The notes under the pieces are model-generated. The model saw nothing but the letters and a program-made list of their open reading frames with translations, was not told the DNA's origin and made no database searches. A DNA stretch of 64,000 nucleotides from Dasania phycosphaerae (GTDB lineage: Bacteria > Pseudomonadota > Gammaproteobacteria > Pseudomonadales > Dasaniaceae). The translations under genes were made by a program, and so were the position numbers. Of the stretch, positions 60,367 to 64,000 are shown one piece after another. The stretch spans positions 212,617 through 276,616 of the forward strand of contig NZ_JAPTGG010000004.1 in NCBI RefSeq assembly GCF_026891035.1. The letters run 5' to 3'. Within the stretch, counting starts at the first letter, position 1. Each line of letters opens with the position of its first letter.

Positions 60367-61146
60367 TTATTGGCCTGTGAATTCGGGGCTACGTTTTTCT
60401 ATAGAGGCTTTTAAGGCTTCATCGGCATCTTTGCTGCGGCCGCATAATAGCCCCGCCGCTTGCTCTAGGCTTAGCTGCTCAACCAAGCTGTTGCGGCTGC
60501 TTTGCTCTAATAACGCTTTGGTTTGGCCATAGGCAAAAGTAGGGCCTGCGGCTAAGGTGGCAGCGACGGCATCAACGGCAGCCGTTAAGGCCTCGGGCTC
60601 ATGCACCTCGGTAACTAAGCCTGCGGCCAGCGCTTGCTCGGCAGGCCAGGCCTTATCAAAAAACAAAAACTGCTTAGCTTTTTCCAGGCCGATTAAACGC
60701 GGCAAGTGCCAGCTGCTACCTGCATCGGGGCAGTAAGCCATGGTGGTATAGCCAGCTTTAAATTTGGATTTAGTAGAGGCGTAGCGAAAATCACAGCACA
60801 GCGCCAAATCAACCCCGGCACCGACTGCCGCGCCGTTAACCTCGGCAATAACGGGTTTAGGCAGGGCGTAAAGCTTGGCCATCATGGCGTGGGCCGCTTC
60901 GGTCCAGCCGTAGGTCTCTAGGGTGCCATTGGCCTCAGCCTCAGCCCACTCGGCTACATCAGCCCCAGCACAAAAGGCGCGGCCACTGCCGCTAATCACC
61001 ACGCAACGCACCTCGGCATTGCTGGCCGACTCGTCTATGCACTCAGCCAACGCCTTGAGTACCGGCACGCTTAACGCGTTGTACTGCTCGGGGCGATCTA
61101 GGGTGATGCGCCTTACGCCGTTATTGGTTGCTACTGTAAAGCCCAT
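60367..61146 (-). CDS. Enoyl-CoA hydratase/isomerase family protein
   Basis: From ATG 61146, preceded by a strong GGAGG, the product has 259 residues. It has the crotonase oxyanion-hole motifs SGSGRAFCAGADVAEW and AEVNGAAVGAGVDLALCCDFRYAS, and AYCPDAGSSWHLPRLIGLEKAKQFL, which is close to the PaaG-type pattern (PDxGSSW). One of the two catalytic Glu residues of classical hydratases is replaced by the PDAGSSW pattern, so it may be an isomerase. It is the first gene of the catabolic cluster. Confidence 0.9.
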   Translation of the reverse strand: MGFTVATNNGVRRITLDRPEQYNALSVPVLKALAECIDESASNAEVRCVVISGSGRAFCAGADVAEWAEAEANGTLETYGWTEAAHAMMAKLYALPKPVIAEVNGAAVGAGVDLALCCDFRYASTKSKFKAGYTTMAYCPDAGSSWHLPRLIGLEKAKQFLFFDKAWPAEQALAAGLVTEVHEPEALTAAVDAVAATLAAGPTFAYGQTKALLEQSSRNSLVEQLSLEQAAGLLCGRSKDADEALKASIEKRSPEFTGQ

Positions 61147-61440
61147 AAGGCCTCCGTTATTGTCAATGAGTTTGCGATTACCCTGCACAGCATAGGGGCT
61201 TAGTTGCAATGTTGCGTATCATTTCAGAAATTATACGTTTGTTCAACAATATTTTTGTTATTACTATGTTCACAATAGTAACAAAATCGTTTAAAACTTT
61301 TATTAATGAAAATAGTTCATATTTATCAATACTTTACAGCTATATAAAAAGTGCTAGCGACTACCTGCATAAGCGCAGCCCATAATATTATTTGAACATT
61401 CATATAAGTATATGGGATGATTCTTACATACTTAACCGCA
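61147..61440. promoter_or_regulatory. AT-rich promoter region between catabolic cluster and MFS gene
   Basis: The spacer holds the palindrome TTGTTCAACAA (61,239-61,249) and an imperfect 34-base inverted repeat (TTTTGTTA...TAACAAAA, 61,253-61,286). Both are the size of TetR-family operators. The region is clearly AT-rich. A short AGTCGCTAG-like heptad in reverse occurs at 61,352-61,363. Confidence 0.5.
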
Positions 61441-61780
61441 GCCGGTCATTCCGGGCTAGACCCGGAATCCATTAGCCTGCCAATTAGAGCTGGATGCCGG
61501 ATCAAGTCCGGCATGACAAAGTGTGATGCCAGCATGACTAGGTGAGGTGTAGACATAACACGCACTGCAGCCTGTCATTCGGGCTGGACCCGGAATCCAT
61601 TAGCCTGCCAATTAGAGCTGGATGCCGGATCGAGTCCGGCATGACAAAGTTTGATGCCAGCATGACTAGGCGAGGTGTAGACATAACACGAGCTGCTGCC
61701 GGTCATTCCGGGCTGGACCCGGAATCCATTAGCCTACAAATAGAAGGCTGGATGCCAAATCATGTCCGGCAGGACGGGGT
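61441..61780. repeat. Tandem 128-bp repeats with CCGG hairpins
   Basis: Copies begin at 61,441, 61,570 and 61,698, each with GTCATTC(C)GGGCT and GGAATCCATTAGCCT, then a GGATGCCGGATC...TCCGGCATGAC hairpin. The first two end with GAGGTGTAGACATAACACG. The third is incomplete and mutated. The hairpins are related to the 54,059-54,376 array but are in the opposite order, i.e. inverted. The spacer from 61,781 to 61,928 shows nothing else. Confidence 0.9.
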
Positions 61781-61928
61781 GGGCGATCAGCAGGATAGGA
61801 TGGATAACCGGCAAAACGAGAAGCGCAACACACAAAAATAGACTGTTTCTTTGCGATGCCCCTCCATGCCGTTAGGCTGGAGCAACGAACACAACCGTAA
61901 CAAAAACAAGAATAATGCGAGCCATACC

Positions 61929-63134
61929 ATGAGCACAGCCCCAACCAGCAATGACATCCCACTCAATAATGGCCGCAGCGTTTGGGTGGCGGTATTATTT
62001 TTATCGGTGGCTTATTTAATCTACAACACCCTGCCGGTGGTGCTGGGGGCCGCCGCCGATGCCATGGGTTTAAGCGATGTGCAGATTGGCTATTTAGGCT
62101 CCAGCTATATGCTGGGGGCGGTAGTGGTAGGTGTTAGCTCTATTTTTTGGGTACGCCGTGTTAACTGGCGCTGGGTGGTGGCTATCTCATCGCTAACGGT
62201 ACTAGCCTGCTACGCCAACGCCTCGTTTGTGAGTTACGACATATTAAAACTGGCTTTTTTTGGGGTGGGCTTTGCCAATGGCGCCATCGTTTCTTGCGTG
62301 CTCACCTATTTTGGCGATACCGCCACCCCCGACCGCAACTTTGGCTACGGCGTGGGCACCCAAGTATTACTGGCAGGTTTGGCCGCGTACTTTATGCCTA
62401 TATTTATCACCCCGCAGTGGGGCTTTGGCGGCATTATGTTGCTGTTTTGTGCCATGGTAGCCATCACCTTGCTGCTACTACCCTTCTTCCCCGCTAAGGG
62501 CTGCCGTGGTTATGAAAAGCCCAGCCAGCTGGCAAGTACTCACTCACAAGCGTTAGCAGGCTCATTACTAGGCGTCATGCTTGGCGTTGCCGGTATGTTT
62601 ATCTACTTTTTAGGTGAAACCGGGGTATGGGCCTTTTTAGACAGGGTGGGCCTAGCCAATGGCCTAAGCTACGCCGCCATGGGCGAGGCCTTTGGCATCT
62701 CGCTGATTATCAGCGCCGCCGGTGCTTACCTGGCCTCGTACATGGGCGACCGCTATGGCCGCATCATCCCCATTATGGCCGCCACCCTAGCCCTTATCGC
62801 CGGCTTACTGCTGATGCTTTATACCCGCTCCGCATTTAACTTTGGTTTGGGCATGCTGCTCTTTGCTGGCGCCTGGAATTTTGTACTGCCCTTTCAAATG
62901 AGCTTAATCTCAGAAGGCGACACTAGCGGCCGCCTCACCCCGCTTATCCCCACCTGCCAACTACTAGGTTCAGCCATAGGCCCAGCTATTGCCGGCCACA
63001 TGGTGATAGATGGCAGCTATTTTTATGTGTACCTGTTTGCTTTTGCGGCGGCGATTATCAGTACCATATTGTGCGTGGGGGTGGAGGTGTTTGTTTATAG
63101 GCCTATGCGGCAGTCACTAGTGTTGAGTCGCTAG
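61929..63134 (+). CDS. MFS transporter
   Basis: The 401-residue protein (from ATG 61929) has twelve hydrophobic helices and MFS features such as LIYNTLPVVLGAAADAMGLSDVQIGYLGSSYMLG and MGDRYGRIIPIM between helices 8 and 9. It is divergent from the enoyl-CoA hydratase gene and is a candidate importer for the substrate of that cluster, which is only an inference from position. Its last codons TTG AGT CGC TAG lie within the AGTCGCTAG heptad repeat, as in the LuxR gene at 27,706. Confidence 0.86.
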   Translation: MSTAPTSNDIPLNNGRSVWVAVLFLSVAYLIYNTLPVVLGAAADAMGLSDVQIGYLGSSYMLGAVVVGVSSIFWVRRVNWRWVVAISSLTVLACYANASFVSYDILKLAFFGVGFANGAIVSCVLTYFGDTATPDRNFGYGVGTQVLLAGLAAYFMPIFITPQWGFGGIMLLFCAMVAITLLLLPFFPAKGCRGYEKPSQLASTHSQALAGSLLGVMLGVAGMFIYFLGETGVWAFLDRVGLANGLSYAAMGEAFGISLIISAAGAYLASYMGDRYGRIIPIMAATLALIAGLLLMLYTRSAFNFGLGMLLFAGAWNFVLPFQMSLISEGDTSGRLTPLIPTCQLLGSAIGPAIAGHMVIDGSYFYVYLFAFAAAIISTILCVGVEVFVYRPMRQSLVLSR

Positions 63135-63233
63135 TTCCTAGATGGCCTACTCCACTGTTTTGCTTGCAACTATCTTCTAGGGGCTCTTCCAGCGACTAAC
63201 TGCTAGCGACTAGAGACTCCCCCCTGTAGACTG
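63126..63233. repeat. Heptad arrays between the MFS and sulfotransferase-like genes
   Basis: Plus-strand units AGTCGCT, AGTTCCT, AGATGGC follow the MFS stop. In the right part, read on the minus strand, are AGTCTCT, AGTCGCT, AGCAGTT, AGTCGCT, and a CTGTAGA unit lies at 63,225-63,231. Unlike the two sites between convergent genes, no terminator stem is seen in the middle. Confidence 0.75.
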
Positions 63234-63238
63234 GCGCG

Positions 63239-63868
63239 ATGCGCAAAATCTTCATCATCGGCCTCCCCCGCACCGGCACCACCAGCCTTTGTGCCACGCT
63301 GCTAGAGCTGGGCTATAGTGTGGCGCATACCGCTTTTACCCAAGCGGCTATAGAGCAGGCCGAAGTAGTGGCTGATACCCCGGCCTATTGTGATTACCCG
63401 TTTTTAGACCAACGCTACCCCGGCGCTAAGTTTATTTACCTGGAGCGTGACCTCAGCCTGTGGCTGCCCTCTATACAGCAGCTGCTTAAGCGCATGATTA
63501 AAAATATTAACAACGACAGCGGTGGCTTTAACCCGATACTCAAGCGCTGTTTTAAAAGCATTTTTAATCCTTTTGAACTGGCGGCGATCAATAACCCACC
63601 ACATCTCAGCCACTGCTACCAGCAACACCGGCAGCAAGTGCTGAGGTATTTCGCCCACAGGCCGCAGGATTTACTGTCACTTAACATAGCCGACCCGCAA
63701 GCCCCACAACAGCTGCTGGGCTTTTTAGGCCATGCCGCCGACCCCAGCCTACAATTCCCGCAACTCAACCAAGGCCAAAAAATCACCGCGTGGAATAAAA
63801 TAGCGCACCCCTTAAAAGTTGCCGCCAACCTGCCAGGCCAACATGGCCGAAAGTATTTTGATATTTGA
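63239..63868 (+). CDS. Sulfotransferase-family-like protein
   Basis: The 209-residue protein starts MRKIFIIGLPRTGTTSLCATLLELGY, the PAPS-binding loop of sulfotransferases, and has DTPAYCDYPFLDQRYPGAKFIYLERD, the 3'-phosphate-binding region. The family (Sulfotransfer_4-like) moves sulfate from PAPS to an unknown acceptor. It is shorter than most members. Its TGA stop (63,866-63,868) overlaps the first GAGGCAA of a long tandem repeat, so variation of that repeat could change the end of the gene. Confidence 0.8.
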   Translation: MRKIFIIGLPRTGTTSLCATLLELGYSVAHTAFTQAAIEQAEVVADTPAYCDYPFLDQRYPGAKFIYLERDLSLWLPSIQQLLKRMIKNINNDSGGFNPILKRCFKSIFNPFELAAINNPPHLSHCYQQHRQQVLRYFAHRPQDLLSLNIADPQAPQQLLGFLGHAADPSLQFPQLNQGQKITAWNKIAHPLKVAANLPGQHGRKYFDI

Positions 63869-64000
63869 GGCAAGAGGCAAGAGGCAAGAGGCAAGAGGCA
63901 AGAGGCAAGAGGCAAGAGGCAAGAGGCAAGAGGCAAGAGGCAAGAGGCAAGAGGCAAGAGGCAAGAGGCAAGAGGCAAGAGGCAAGAGGCAAGAGGCAAG
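63867..64000 (+). repeat. Heptanucleotide tandem repeat, GAGGCAA x 19, reaching window end
   Basis: The 7-base unit GAGGCAA repeats without visible variation for 134 bases and runs off the end of the window. It starts within the stop codon of the sulfotransferase-like gene. Frames read through it on the minus strand are repeats of PLASCLL and are not real genes. Degenerate copies of the unit occur after the genes at 54,451 and 56,214. Confidence 0.98.

Noticed and set aside
61441..61780. Tandem repeats considered as a CRISPR array
   Set aside because: The whole 128-base unit repeats, with no unique spacers.
63616..63999. Minus-strand open frames made of PLASCLL repeats
   Set aside because: They are translations of the GAGGCAA tandem repeat and of the antisense of the sulfotransferase-like gene; no start site or independent support.

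Overview
The window looks like chromosomal DNA of a free-living, probably marine gammaproteobacterium. The evidence is the lptM-lysA-dapF-DUF484-xerC-yigB block, class I adenylate cyclase, a SutA-like RNA polymerase factor, the torF-amtB-glnK nitrogen operon with an NtrC-type site, Rep helicase, UbiK-ComM and cytochrome c5. The lineage may be Cellvibrionales/Spongiibacteraceae-like, but that is a guess from gene style.

Bases 1-15,050 are a cobalamin locus. The plus strand carries the end of cobU, then cobT, cobC and cobS. The minus strand carries a long unit led by a cobalamin riboswitch: btuB, btuC, btuD, cbiB, cobD (threonine-phosphate decarboxylase), btuF, bluB, cobQ, cobO and cobB (cbiA). 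A GIY-YIG gene flanked by repeats sits between cobQ and cobO, and a tandem universal stress protein lies between the two converging arms. Together these give B12 uptake, amidation, adenosylation, aminopropanol and dimethylbenzimidazole supply, and loop assembly. No corrin-ring genes are seen here.

Bases 15,055-29,300 hold an SMR exporter, cyaA, glutaminase, two envelope proteins, the lptM-lysA-dapF-DUF484-xerC-yigB operon, an AT-rich stretch of unknown membrane proteins, a LuxR-type regulator and a SutA-like gene. Bases 29,300-34,000 hold the nitrogen operon and ubiK/comM. Bases 34,000-42,300 hold a PEP-CTERM protein, a pseudouridine synthase, a GGDEF/EAL protein, rep, an Omp85-like protein and cytochrome c5. 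Bases 42,300-43,400 hold tRNA-Arg(CCG) among decayed tRNA copies and palindromes. Bases 43,500-52,700 hold an XRE regulator divergent from a three-domain Aas-like protein, asparaginase, a gamma-glutamylputrescine synthetase-like enzyme and two orphan solute-binding proteins. Bases 53,000-63,900 hold a catabolic cluster (nitronate monooxygenase, class III aminotransferase, NDP-forming acyl-CoA synthetase, TetR, acyl-CoA dehydrogenase, enoyl-CoA hydratase), a divergent MFS transporter and a sulfotransferase-like protein.

The most unusual non-coding feature is a set of arrays with a 7-bp period (AGTCNNN type and GAGGCAA type). They sit at gene 3' ends, mostly in one orientation relative to the gene, and in six cases include the stop codon. 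Separate families of palindromic repeats (GTCATGCCGG...) occur in arrays or flank single genes. No CRISPR array, prophage, transposase or complete insertion sequence was seen.
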